Below are positions 10,853-22,543 of a stretch of 64,000 nt of DNA, one piece after another. How positions within the stretch are numbered: the stretch's first letter is position 1; each line of letters begins with the position of its first letter. Source of the stretch: Sanderia malayensis (taxonomy: Eukaryota > Cnidaria > Scyphozoa > Semaeostomeae > Pelagiidae); assembly GCA_013076295.1 (NCBI GenBank), contig RQOL01000863.1:682001-746000 (forward strand), read 5' to 3'. The position numbers were made by a program, and so were the translations under genes. The notes under the pieces are model-generated. The model searched no databases. It saw only the letters and a program-made list of their open reading frames with translations, and was not told the origin of the DNA.

Positions 10853-10928
10853 GTTGATAATGAAAGCGGCCTAGGTATTGGAGCTTCTTCCTGACAGTGA
10901 GTGACTAATATATTATACTGCAATTTTT

Positions 10929-11275
10929 GTTCGTGTTTTGCGTGATTTTGATCGTGTAAGCGTGATTTCGATCGTGCTTTGCGTGATTTCGATCGTGTAA
11001 GCGTGATTTTGATTTGAAAACTTTTTTCTTGATTTGATTTGTAAAATTGTTTCTCGATTCTGACAATTTTTTCTTGATTTGAAAAATTTTTTTTTCGACT
11101 CTGAAAAACTTTCCTTGATTTTGAAAAATGTTTCTCGATTCTGAAAAACCTTTCTTGATTTTGAAAAAACTTTTCTTGATTTTGAAAAATGTTTCTCGAT
11201 TCTGAAAAACCTTTCTTGATTTTGAAAAAAGTTGTCTCGATTTTGGAAATCTTTTCTCGATTTGAATTGAAATTT
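10929..11275. repeat. Minisatellite (about 21-bp and 18-bp units)
   Basis: From about 10929 short gcgtgatttcgatcgtg units alternate. From about 11025 to 11275 roughly 21-bp units of the form TTTCTTGATTTTGAAAAA / TTTCTCGATTCTGAAAAA repeat a dozen times with variants. Both minus-strand frames across it are open only because the unit length is a multiple of three and lacks stops, giving KSRKVFQNRETFF-like peptides. I treat it as non-coding. Confidence 0.85.
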
Positions 11276-11519
11276 TCCGTGGCCCATCTCGGCCACCGTA
11301 CTGGTTCATTATCTGTTTCTTGATATTTTTTATATTTTGATATCTAAACTTCCGCTCATTGCGAAGTCGTGATTTCATTTGCTTTCTTCCTTTAGCTCGG
11401 GAATTCTTTCAAGTATTCCAAACTTTATCTATTATCAACAACAAGCCCTTGTACATTTCTGCGTCATAGGAATATCGCATATGCTAATCGTATTTTAATT
11501 TATGTCTTTATTGTTTCAG

Positions 11520-14500
11520 CATGAATTTTTTGACGATGTAGCAGCTATGACGTTAAAATATTTGCATTCATTGGTGCAAAGAGATGATATGACCAAATCC
11601 CAATTTTTCAAAAATCTTCATCGAGTCATAAGTAAACTTCCAAAGGTAATTATTTTCAACTGTTTATGCTTTTTTGAGTATTTCTTATTCAAAATTTTTT
11701 TTCTTTAATCACAATTTGCGTCAGACACTTCCCGCCTTAAACAATATGTTAAGGATTTTTTCTTTTTTTTCAAACATTGTCTTTCTCCTTTATACATTAC
11801 TCTTCAAGTACTGTCTTCTTCAATCATTGTATTTTAAACAACATTTTCCACACGTTCTCTCATCTGCAAGTACTTGTTTCATGGAACAATCAACGTTATA
11901 TTTTTAAGTTTAAAGTTTCGTAAGATGCTCTTATGATTAGGAAACTTAAGTTGGCTTATTGCGACCTTCGTATCGTAAATTTGCGAATCTTAGACTTCAT
12001 TCAATCCTTGAAGACGTTTTCCAACTGGTTTTAGAATCCCTACACAGTAGAGCTCTGAAATCTTAAAACCGATAAAGATGCCTCTGTGCAAAAGGGAGAG
12101 AATATCTTTCGACGCTAGCTGTAATCACCATTTGTATTTCTACACGCTTCTTCAACGACTTCTCTGCACAAACTTAACCTCAAGGATTTGATTGAGTTTT
12201 ACTGTAAATGATTTACTGTTAACCTCCCTCGGGGCAGTAAAACTTAATTAGTTTTGGCAAGATCGTCGCAACAATTTTGATATTGGGGATTGTGAGAGAA
12301 TGCCAAGGTTGGGGGTGTGCCTCCGGGGTTTGGAAACCACGCCCTTTTTATTTCTGGAAAACTAGTATTTAATGAGTACACAAATTATGATTTTTGATGC
12401 CTATTGAGAAAAGCTAGAAGTGGTGGTTAGTAGAAACAAATGTTTGCAAATTAATGGGGGCTGCGGTGCTCCCCAGCCCCCCAACTCCGACTGGCCTTTT
12501 TTGAGATTCCAGAGAGGGCTTGATAGAAATTTCAAATAAATTTTACAAAACAGTTCGTATAAAATAACTCCACAATTATTTTTATGAGCTTTTATGGTTC
12601 AATGCTGATGTTGGGTCAGCCATTACCTACTGCTCAGATTAGCCTTGGAGCTTTTTGGGGTATAGAAATCTCAATCTAGATTTGCGTAAAGTAAGAATCA
12701 ATTGATTTGATCTGATACTGAGTGTATAACACTAGATCTGATTACTGATCCACTGATTTATGATCTATTGTTTTTGATTGGAACATAATATAACAATTGT
12801 CAAGCTCCTGCTATTGATATTCATAAGTCGATAATTGCATTTATTGTATTGTCACTTTGCGTCTTCAACCGTCTCTTCATTTACTTTGAATTACCCTAGT
12901 ATGTCATTGTATTTGACTTGATTCAAGAACGTATTTCTTCTTTAGTGTGCCTTGATTTTCCTTGCCCTGTTTTATTTGTAGCTCTTCAAATGTAAAATGC
13001 CTTGGAATTATAGTATCATGATGATCACATAGTATATGGAGGGTGTAGTGATGACGTGTAAGAACACAGGGACACAGGGGGTAATGGGTAGAATGTGGAA
13101 TGCTTTTCCCCAAGCGGTCTGGCCTTCAAATCTGAATATTTAGTTTATGTTTTGATTGCAAAGTGTTTTACTTCACTTGCTCTTTCACGAAATTTATAGA
13201 GGGTAGGGGTCTTGTTAATTAAATCCTAACTTCTACCATCAATGAGTCAGGTGGTGTAAGAGAGCCTTCGTTGTTATTACTCACGCTTTGTTACAACATA
13301 ATTCGTTTGTGCATTTCAAACTGACCATGTTGGTACCAGACAGAAGTTCCAGATTTGTTTTCTTGTTAGAGAGTCACACATTAATTGTCTCGTCTAAAAG
13401 TTGTCCGCATCATTCAAAGCACGACGGTGTGAATGCATTTTGCACTTAAAATAATCGAATACGATCTTGTGATAATCTTGGAACTTAGCTTTGAGGTCGC
13501 AGCACTTATGTTGTAATCTCCGAAGGAAGCAGAGTGTATAGACTGACTGAAGTTTCAAAATGATCAGACGTGCCTCTAAAACTGAGGAGTGATTTACGGC
13601 ATTCTCTGGTCATTATGTTTTATTTATGATTAAGCATATACACCATCAAAGGCTATGAACGTGAACGTTGCAAGCAATGCCTCAAGCAATGCTTAAATTA
13701 GACTATTCCTTAAGTAGTTCTTTTATAAGAAAAATATGAATTTTACCTTGCTTACTGAAGTTTTGCTGTAAAGCAGAACTGGTGAGGCTCTTGTTTGACG
13801 CGTTTTTGCGTGTTAAGAAATAGAGACTTGGATCAGCATTTCGTACAACGTTTATAAATTTGACATGACAATGTTTGTGTTTTTGTAACAGAAGTTACTT
13901 AATCGCTTTTATATTTTTGTGATCTAAAATTATTTTATTCCTTTAAAGTTGATTATTTTTAAATGAATATAAACTTGGATCGTCTCAAAAACCCCACCAG
14001 ATGAAAATAAAAATTCCAAACAAAAGCTAACAAAATCTTTAAAATGGAAATTTTACAGTTTCTTGATTTATTTCAAGCCTTAATGCTGATGTTTCTTCAA
14101 TTTTTGGCCATCCTGGCTTTAGTTTCTAATAAGTCAGTGTCTTATAATAAGTTGTGTAATTCACAAAGTATGTCAGAATTGTGATAATTTGTTGTCTTCT
14201 TCAATAGAGAGTTGTTCATCAGAGAATCGTCCCGCATCTGTTCTTGGAGTTCCCAAATCATGCGATGATTCCATTTGTTTTGCCGAATGTGTTTCTGGTT
14301 GCCGAGAAGTGTACCGACCAAGAGTACAGAGAATTGATTCTTCCAGAACTGAAAAAGATTTTCACCGTCCAAGAACCAGTTCAGGTATAATACGTTGAAG
14401 TATTGTGTATTCTGCTCTGCTTCATTTGGAGTATCTTGCTGTCTCTTAACTTGAACCGCTGCAGATGTATAGAAAGCATTTTTATTAGTGAGTTTGAATC

Positions 14501-17500
14501 TGACTGTAGTTGAGTACTTGTTTGACTTTGATTCGGCTTGTATGGCTACTCAACTGTCTTACCGTATTTCCTCTAATAAGCGCCCGGGCGCTTATTAAAT
14601 ATTTTTCAAAGTTTGCTAGGCGCTTATTAGAGGGGGCGCTTAAAAGAGGGTAGGCGCTAATTAAAGGAAATACGGTATATCCGAACAACGTCACGCAGGA
14701 ATTCATTTTTCCTCGAGAGCTTAACCAGCAATGCTCAAGTGGACGAACGTCTATTTGTAGCTATGAATCTCTTTTTCTTTACGTTAACTATATATTTTCG
14801 TGTGGTCTTTTTTGTCACTCTCATTCAATATATCCGTATGTACTCATTATCCTTAAATAATTCTAAAGACGTTTCTTAATTTACAGCATCGATAGCTAAC
14901 AACTGTGGAATTTTATCGATTAGTTGTTTAAAGTTTGTCTTCATTTTTAGGAATTGTGACTGTGAAATCTTGTTATTTGAAACGCTTGTCTTGATTTTGA
15001 AGGTGCTGTTGATATTTATGCAAAGGATGGAATTGTTACTGAAGAAAACACCTGCTGATGACGTAAAGAGCTACGTTTTGCCAATGGTCTTCAGGGCATT
15101 GGAATCACCATCAGTCGCAATTGAGGTAACGTAGATATCACTCTGATCAACCCTCATTTAATGTCTTTTATACCAGCGAGATTGAGTCGTGAAACGTTAC
15201 GCTCATGTTGCTTAAGATGCTGTACGTGTTGCATTGAAATTCGTACATGCAATTTTGGGCAAAGTATATAAAATGTGGCATCTAATGCTGTGAAATGAAA
15301 TCTTGTAGGTATAGCATGAAATTCTTGTTGATTTACAAGATGAGCTCATTAATGTGTTGCATGCGTGTGTACTTTTTACGTGCAATGTTTATATGAAATG
15401 ATGTGTATGTATTGCACAGTTTAGATTGTATTTGAGTCTCAGAATATATGTAACTTATTGCTCTTTGCTTTCCCCATCCAGGAATTGGTATTGAGTATTA
15501 TTCCTGACTTTGCACACATGATTGATTATTCTTCATTGAAAAATGCAATCGTACCGAGGATCAAGAATTTGATTTTGAAGACGTCAGCACTTTCCGTAAG
15601 TAAAGAGAAACATTGAACATTACAATTAAAATGAACCTCTTCGTCTACCTCCTAAAAGTCAATCTCAACTCAACAACATCAAGCCATTTTAATTTTGACT
15701 TGCATTATGTATGCCTCAATTTTGAGCCTCGATAACTTGAATCTTTGATAAAACTTCACCAAGTTTGCATTTCCGCTTTCTGTTTAACTTCTGTCCAACC
15801 ATTGTTCAAATGTTACAACTGCACTTACATTTGGCCTTCGCACTTACAACTATCCATTATCATGATCTAATTCTTTTCTTTTGCATATGTTTCGCATCCA
15901 TTATCTCTATCGATATTTCCCCTCAAGGTTAGATAGCGAGTGTTAGATATAGTAGAATATTGATTGGCTCTATTAGATAGAATATTGCCTTACTATTTGT
16001 CCGAGTTGGGTGCTACCATTGACTGTTCATACACTCTTTTCTTTTTATAAGAATACTTAATTTTTTACTGAGCCTCATTATTCTTAATTTTTTTCTATTT
16101 TGAGCCTCTGAATATTCTTAAATTAATTCTTAGCGCTGCAGAAAATACAGATATGGCAATACACTGCTATTATTATCATCAATGCCAAAAACGCATAACT
16201 ACAATTGCTAACAGAATAAGTCCTTATTTCCTGTAGCACAGATTTTTTCGACACTTTAATTTCGACACCATTGCCCGTGAAAAGCACACGAATTCAAAAA
16301 TAAAAAACGCCTGCTAAAAATAATAGTTCCACAAGATTCTGAGCCTGACAATATTCTTAAAATTTTCTTAAATTTCACGAATTTTGAGCCTCATTATTCT
16401 TATAAAGTTTATTCTTATAAAAAGAAAAGAGTGTATATCAAAGTGCGTACTTATTTCATTGGTGTTGATCTAATGCCTGACGTACTTTATTTATTTAGGT
16501 TCGAGTAAATGCTTTGGTCTGTGTTGGCAAGATTATGGAATATCTTGATAAGTTCATGATGGTTGATGATATTTTTCCAATATTTCCGCAAATTCCGTCA
16601 AAAGAACCAGCCGTTCTTATGGCAATACTTGGTAAGACGTTCATAGCAATAGACTTAACATTCCCTATTTCGAATTGTCTTTTGTTTGAGCGAATTACTA
16701 ATTACTAATTATTATAACCAACAGGAATCTACAAGAAGACAATCACTCATAAAAAAATGAACATCGAAAAGGACTACCTAGCCACGAAAGCAATTCCATT
16801 CCTTCTGCCAATTGCCATAGACCCAGGACTCAATTTGACACAAGTGAGAGCTTTATGTTGCAAATAACGTGATATGCTATGTGACCGATGTAAACTATTT
16901 CGATTATTGCCGATTTAATTAAGTTTCATCTGTAATATTTTTCACGTGTTTATTCTTTAGTTCAATAATTTCATGTCTGTGATAAGGGAAATGTTGGATC
17001 GTGTTGATCAAGAACATCGAACTAAACTGGAACAACTCAATCAAATGCAGGAACAACAAAAGTGAGAAAATATTATTACCGTTCTTTATACCACAGCTTT
17101 GCCACTTCAATTACATATTTGAAAGATTTTTGTATCTGGTATAATTGGTTGTAGCTTTGTTTTTGCTGTTTCAGGTCAGCCCTTGAAATTTCAAAGACAG
17201 TTGATGAATCAAATGATATGAAGGAAATAATGGCAAAAGTCGATAAACTCGTTCTGGGAAGCCCTGATAAATGTAATTATAGAATTGTTTCTCCCACTCA
17301 CTGCCTTTTGATTTATCTACTTTTGCAAGCTATTAGGCTTACAAAAGTGTTAAAAAACCATTTTCAAATTTCTTGACATCGCCATTTTTCAAATCTTTTC
17401 AACATTTGCTGGGATGCCCCACCGTCTTATGCTTGTAGTTTGTGGGATGGGAGACATGTTTTTACAAAATACCAGTTATCTAACCAAACCAATGCAGTTG

Positions 17501-20500
17501 TAGTTACAGCATATTTCAGCTTTGAGCTACAATATCTTTTTTTGCTAATTGTTAACGCACAGCCAAGGTATGAGAGTTATAGGATAATGGATCTACGATT
17601 TGCAGTATAGCATAGCTGATATTACAGCATAGTTTGGCTAAAAGTGACAGTGTGGTGCAGCTAAATTTACACCATATTCAACGGTATCTGAATTGCATTT
17701 TAACCTTGATATGTTAACAGTGGAGTAGAATCAAAGTGACCAACCTTGGAGCACTTTTCATCTTTCATAAAATGTAAACAATCCGTGTATGGCCCGATGC
17801 TTGGAATAATTGTTCGGAGTAAAAAACGTGAAATGTGTGGAATATCTTCCTATATCCAATCGTTTTGAGTTGCAGAGTCCAGAAAAAGTCACGGCTCCAC
17901 GGCTCTGAGCCGGAGGAAGGCTTTTGTTTTTATGGTCATTTTTGAGGAAGGTTTACTAATTTTATAAAAATTTCGGTTTGAGGAAAAATTTTGGTAAATA
18001 TTCTCTATAAAATCTATTACCATTCTGTAAAAAGCTAAACAGCAAACTTTCTGTTATATATATGTTACTCAATTATGTAAACATATGGATTTTATAATTT
18101 CCTCAAAACATTATCAATTACATTTGACTCTCATAGCAATAGAATATCTTGAATTTTGCAATGGAGTTTAAAAAGCCCCACTATTTTACTTCTATAAAAT
18201 GAGGAAGGTCCAATTTACAGAATTGGCAGCCAGAGGAAGGTTTGACATTTTTCTGGACTCTGTTGAGTTGTTTCTTGTATGCTTTAACAACTTTTTGAAC
18301 AATTACCTTTTTTCCCATTTCAGCTGTCAATTCTACAGGCTTTTCGGAGGTACGTTGCCTAAAATGGCTCGAGTTATACTTAATCTGATCGATAATATAA
18401 AAATCATTAATTCATTGTCTACTATTTCATAGCTATCAGGTGTATAACTCCGATTACTTTAACACTTGATGACTCGAACACTTGCTTATATCGAGCCCTT
18501 GGCGACTCGAGTTAGTGTTGACTGGGATTGAGCATGAAGTTTTTGTTGTTTCAGTTTTCAAAAATATTTGGTATTGTTGATGAAAATATGTCAAGTGGTC
18601 GTTCACAGCAGCGAAAGCCAGATCTGATGGCCCATCACTCAGATAGTCAAAAGACGACAGCGTCGACTACCAGAGATCTTACGCAAAAACTGCCAACCGA
18701 AAAACCGTATTCTTCATCTACAGTACAGAGCAGACAAACACTTGGTTCCGCAAGCAATAGTACTTACAAGCCCCCAGCGATTCAACAAGGCAACAATTTT
18801 ACGCATCAGAGCTCGTACTCAAGCAATGGCTCAGCAAGCACTACTGCTGCAAGCAATAGAGACAACCAAGCATCGTCACAATTTCATGGGAATCATCTTC
18901 AAGGGAATCCTAATTGGGGGAATCCTTCCCGTGAGACAAATACGACTGGCAGTGTTCCTCGATCAACGCAGAACAGCTCGCTTATGAGCTCTGTTGGGCC
19001 TGCTTCCAGTAGACCATCGCAGTCCTTGATGGATTCAATGATGATGAAAAACGCAAGCTTGGCGCCAGTAGGAGGTACGCAATTATTGGTATCTTCTTCA
19101 TTGCAGTTATCGGGAGTATACTGACGTATGCAGATATCATATGCAGATGAATCAACAGCCAATGCTTCATAACCCAAACTTAAGGGAGCGTCCTTACAAC
19201 AGACACTAGGGACCTTCAGATCGAGTACGAAAACGAAAACGAAGACGAAATTCAATATCACAAGGCACCGAGGAACTTCGTACTCGTTCTGGAAGTTTCG
19301 TTTCGTTTGTTTAGATGGCCTAACTAATGTTTTCTACGGTAGTCCAAGCCTGTCCTCTTTGTTTTGAAAAAGGTTTATGACGAAATGGTTCAACATCGTT
19401 TCTATAGTTAAGAGCCTCATTGCAACAAACACTTTCCCATATAAATGTTAACTATTAACGTTCTTTTATTTCAGTTACCTCATCCACTATGAGCGTGGCT
19501 GGATCGATTATGAATACGGCTTTTTCAAATGCAAGTACGAACAGCATTCGAGACACTTCCAATGTGACCTTGAGCCAGCAAACTCAATCAAGCAGCAGTT
19601 TGAACTCAATTCTCACCCCAGAAATGAAACACTTTTCGTCCATGCAACAGAAAATGCCGATGAATTCTATGTCCATGCAGAATAAACCCGCTCAACGTCC
19701 ACCGCAAAATACAGGTACATCTTTTGTGTAATTTTCGCTTTTGACCATTGTTATCTATTGCATCCAACTAGGCTACTTTGGAGTACGGGATGTGGAATTT
19801 AAGAATTACGAAATGTTAATCTTTGTACTGCCAATTGTGCATTATCGTCGTATGAGTAAGTTGGTAAGTAAGTTTGTAAGGAAGGGAGCCTGATGAAGAC
19901 AAGGGAGCGGTAGAAAGCTGGGTGGATAAGGTTAATCGTCAGTTTTTGCCGCCATTATTTGTTGCTATGGAGCCCCAGCCTTGCATCGAAACACTGTTGG
20001 CAGAGCAGTGCATCAGTCGCCCAATCGAATATATCTAGTTTAGTTCACGTAAATCTGATATAGTATCGTGTGTATGTGATCTGGGATGTTAAGAGGCATA
20101 TGTGAGGTATTCCCTCATGTTCACTCTGTTTTATATCAGCCTCTCCAATGTTGTTTGGCTTTGTACAAGGTATACTATAATCTTGGATTTTATTTTATGC
20201 CAGGTTTTCTCATGTCAGTTTATAGCGTATACCATTTCTAATTCAGGCATGCAACAGTCTTCAATGACGTTTGGTGTCAATCAAATGTCCTCGACATCAA
20301 TGCAAGGTCAGCAATTTTCCATGCAAACAGCGCAGCAACCTATAATGGGAAGAGGAGGAGGAGGTTTTCAACAGCAACAACAACAATACTCAATGTCGTC
20401 AGGTATGAATAGTATGAACCAGAATTATCCCCGGCATTCTCAGCAGACAAGCCTGTCAGGTATGCTGAAACCCGATCAAAACCCCAATAGTGCCTCGAAT

Positions 20501-20539
20501 AATCGCTCAGTAGATGAGCTACAAAATTTATTGATTTAG
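11520..20539 (+). CDS. SCYL2: SCY1-like pseudokinase 2, C-terminal half (5' exons not found)
   Basis: Twelve exons join in frame (690 codons with stop): 11520-11645, 14208-14384, 15003-15125, 15482-15595, 16499-16631, 16725-16843, 16961-17061, 17175-17272, 18324-18349, 18555-19074, 19475-19714, 20247-20539. All have AG/GT borders and matching phases. The first eight encode the HEAT-like solenoid (VLPMVFRALESP, NAIVPRIKN, QIPSKEPAVLM, FNNFMSVIREML and KLEQLNQMQEQQK are diagnostic of SCYL2). The rest is the low-complexity Ser/Gln/Met tail ending DELQNLLI, the equivalent of the conserved SCYL2 C-terminus. SCYL2 (CVAK104) binds clathrin and AP2 at the trans-Golgi and endosomes. The N-terminal pseudokinase domain should lie upstream, but that space holds a HECT gene on the same strand and an integrase on the other, and I recognised no kinase exon there. 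Either the 5' exons are beyond the window, or the order across the gap at 7143 is wrong. Confidence 0.92.
11646..14207 (+). other. SCYL2 intron (first in window), no gene seen
   Basis: AT-rich intron of 2.56 kb. At 12290-12370 it carries a repeat (aaaccacgccctttttatt) related to one at 30310-30380. At 13990-14140 it carries the TTTCTTAATTTTTGGCC repeat also seen at 860-1015. ORFs in it have no recognisable domain. Confidence 0.6.
14562..14675. mobile_element. CCGTATTTCC palindromic MITE, 114 bp
   Basis: The ends CCGTATTTCCTCTAATAAGC and its near-complement (cgctaattaaaggaaatacgg) bracket internal GCGCTTATTA repeats. TA lies on both sides. It sits in the SCYL2 intron after exon 14208-14384. 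Confidence 0.75.
16032..16433. mobile_element. CACTCTTTT MITE with a perfect inverted repeat, 402 bp
   Basis: The first 24 bases after the flanking TA (CACTCTTTTCTTTTTATAAG and on) are an exact reverse complement of the last 24 before the right TA. Inner repeats of TGAGCCTCATTATTCTTA occur on both arms. No ORF. It lies in the SCYL2 intron before exon 16499-16631. The perfect ends suggest a recent insertion. Confidence 0.85.
17873..18262. mobile_element. hAT-type MITE, 390 bp, with perfect 8-bp TSD
   Basis: The ends CAGAGTCCAGAAAAA and TTTTTCTGGACTCTG are exact inverted repeats. The 8 bases TTGAGTTG flank both sides (17865-17872 and 18263-18270). An 8-bp duplication with CA-starting ends is the hallmark of hAT transposons. 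There is no transposase. It lies in a SCYL2 intron, 61 bases before the 26-nt microexon. Confidence 0.88.
19895..20030 (+). repeat. Dispersed repeat, copy 1 (pair with 22283-22391)
   Basis: Shared blocks include gccgccattatttgttgcta, gaaacactgttgg and gcatcagtcgcccaatcga. This copy is in the last SCYL2 intron; the other is upstream of the RRM gene. No TIR or TSD was seen. Confidence 0.6.
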
Positions 20540-20835
20540 AATATTAAGAGACGATGGGTGGAACAGCCTGGGGATGATAATTTTCTCCAGTCAATTAAAA
20601 TTTGAGTTGTTGGGGATAAACTTTAAGCACAAGCAAGTCAAAGTCAATGGAGGCAGCCCAATGTTGTATACATTGGGAAATTCCATTTGAACGGTATGGT
20701 CTACGTAGCTATCGACGCTCTTTAATTCATGTACGAATTTACCGAATTATTTATTTACAGTTTTGCTCCAGCAAGTGACATTGTTTTTTAAAGGCAAAAA
20801 AAAATTGGTTGTAATTCTTTTTGTAATTCATATTT

Positions 20836-20841
20836 AATAAA
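20836..20841 (+). terminator. SCYL2 polyadenylation signal
   Basis: AATAAA lies 297 bases after the SCYL2 stop codon, in an AT-rich 3' UTR. Confidence 0.6.
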
Positions 20842-22543
20842 TTGCTACTGTGTAATGAAGCATCTGCACAGCAGAGCTTAATCTAATCCATTTCGAGAAA
20901 AGATCTGGTGAGTGAGTTTGTCCAATTCTGGCCTGCACGTAGTCTCAATCCTTCTCCGTCCTCGGCGCGCATCCTGGTTTTTTAATAAAACAGTGCTGTG
21001 CTGCCACTTGCAAGAGATTTTTCTCACCGTGAGGGAATCAGGCCAATTGGAACGGAAGGAAAAAAAGAAATGGAGTTTTTAAGAAAATATGGAGAAAGTT
21101 TTAAAATAATTTTACTCAAAAGAAGGACAAAGAATGACATTTGGATTTTGAAAAGTGTAAGCACTAAGTGTAAAAAGTGTTTGCTTTCAACTTATCAATG
21201 GCGATAGTTTTTGCTCCAGTGCAGTGAGACGTTTCAGGAATATTGGGAAAAGAATATTTAGTGTTTTATTGAATCTTGGAAACGAAAGGGTAAGTATACT
21301 GAAACACTGAAGTAACCTTTAATTGTTTTTAGCACGGGATATGAAAATCACCTAGCTTCGATCCAGAAAATTCCGTTCTCAGATTTTAAATTGTCGATGA
21401 TTTTTAATGGTAAAATTTGCATTTAAATTAGTTTTCTTTTTTAATCATTTATGCTAATAACAAATCACTGACGACTTCGAAGCTTCCCATTTAACACGTT
21501 TAGTTTTCACGAATTTAGTCCATTTGCGTCTTCTTGCCTTCGCTTCTGGTCGATGATTGTTAAAAATGCATGCAGGGATATTTTCTTTTCCGAATCTTTT
21601 ATGTTGGAAACCCCCAACAACGCCCCTTTCAGGCATTTTGAGACCAAATAAAGCAAAATAACACCAACCGCTTGCTTATTAGGCCGAAGTTGAAATGAAG
21701 GAGCTCCAACACATGGTTCTGGTTGCTACGTCACATTATTCTGGTCACATGATCCCGGGGTTAAAGTTGTGTGTAAAAGTAATGGCAAAATTCTCAACTT
21801 TTGGGGCTCTGTAGTTGTGTTGTGCTGATTTCATTTTTGAAATCAGTGTAACACAACTGTAACACAACCAACACTGCATCATCAAACAATTTTCTCATAC
21901 ACACCCGACCAGCACCCACCTAAACCCTGTTTGCAACTAGTTTATGTATTATGAAAACTATTTTGGCAACATTTGGCACATACTAAACTTCTGACAATTG
22001 ATGCGTTTACTGAGTAAACAAAGACCCGAGCTTGCCTAACGATAAGCATTTGCTGAAAATGAACAAAATATTCACATTTTCATTTTTGTTTCGTTCATTT
22101 ACGTATGATCTACACATCAAAATAAGCACTTTGGTTCATATGGGTATCTAAGAGAGTTAAAATTGCCAAGGAAAACGTGTCAAGTATTTCATAATATTCA
22201 CAAGCAACAGGTCACTCGCGGAGATTGTCCACTTGGCCTTTCTCGAGGTTCCATAAAGCTGGGAGACTTTTTTGGAGAAACAGAAGGGAACAGCAGAAAG
22301 CTGCCTGGATCGTCAGTTTTGCCACCATTATTTGTTGCTATAAAGAGCGAAACAGTGTTGGCCGAGCAGGCCATCAGTCGCCCAATCGAATTGACGTAAG
22401 AAATCACGTGAACATTGGAAACGATGAAGTTCTGAGAAAAGCCTTGGCTTCTCCGAAGATGAAAAGATTGAAGTTGCTGGAGATAAATAAGACAGAAGTA
22501 AATTTAATTATCGTTTCTAAATATTGAAATTAATATCATAATT
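20842..22543. other. Intergenic between SCYL2 and the RRM gene
   Basis: Contains a THAP-like relic at 21454-21636 (minus) and the second copy of the dispersed repeat at 22283-22391. A plus-strand stretch at about 22416-22496 (NDEVLRKALASPKMKRLKLL, then a GTAAAT donor-like site) might be a 5' exon of the RRM gene, but nothing links it. Confidence 0.45.
21454..21636 (-). pseudogene. THAP-type zinc finger relic
   Basis: The 60-codon minus-strand frame contains RPEAKARRRKWTKFVKTKR followed by W...SKSSVIC. This fits the R-x-x-W...W...SSxxCxxHF backbone of THAP domains, the DNA-binding domain of P-element-type transposases and related host proteins. The N-terminal C-x2-4-C pair is not seen and the frame stops right after the third cysteine, before the expected HF. 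It therefore looks like a decayed copy. Confidence 0.5.

Noticed and set aside
10905..11378. Two overlapping minus-strand ORFs with repeated KSRKVFQNRETF-like peptides
   Set aside because: They translate a minisatellite whose unit has no stops; both frames stay open, so coding is not implied.
22163..22527. Plus-strand ORFs upstream of the RRM start
   Set aside because: They overlap a dispersed repeat also found at 19895-20030; no domain or supported splice to the RRM exon.
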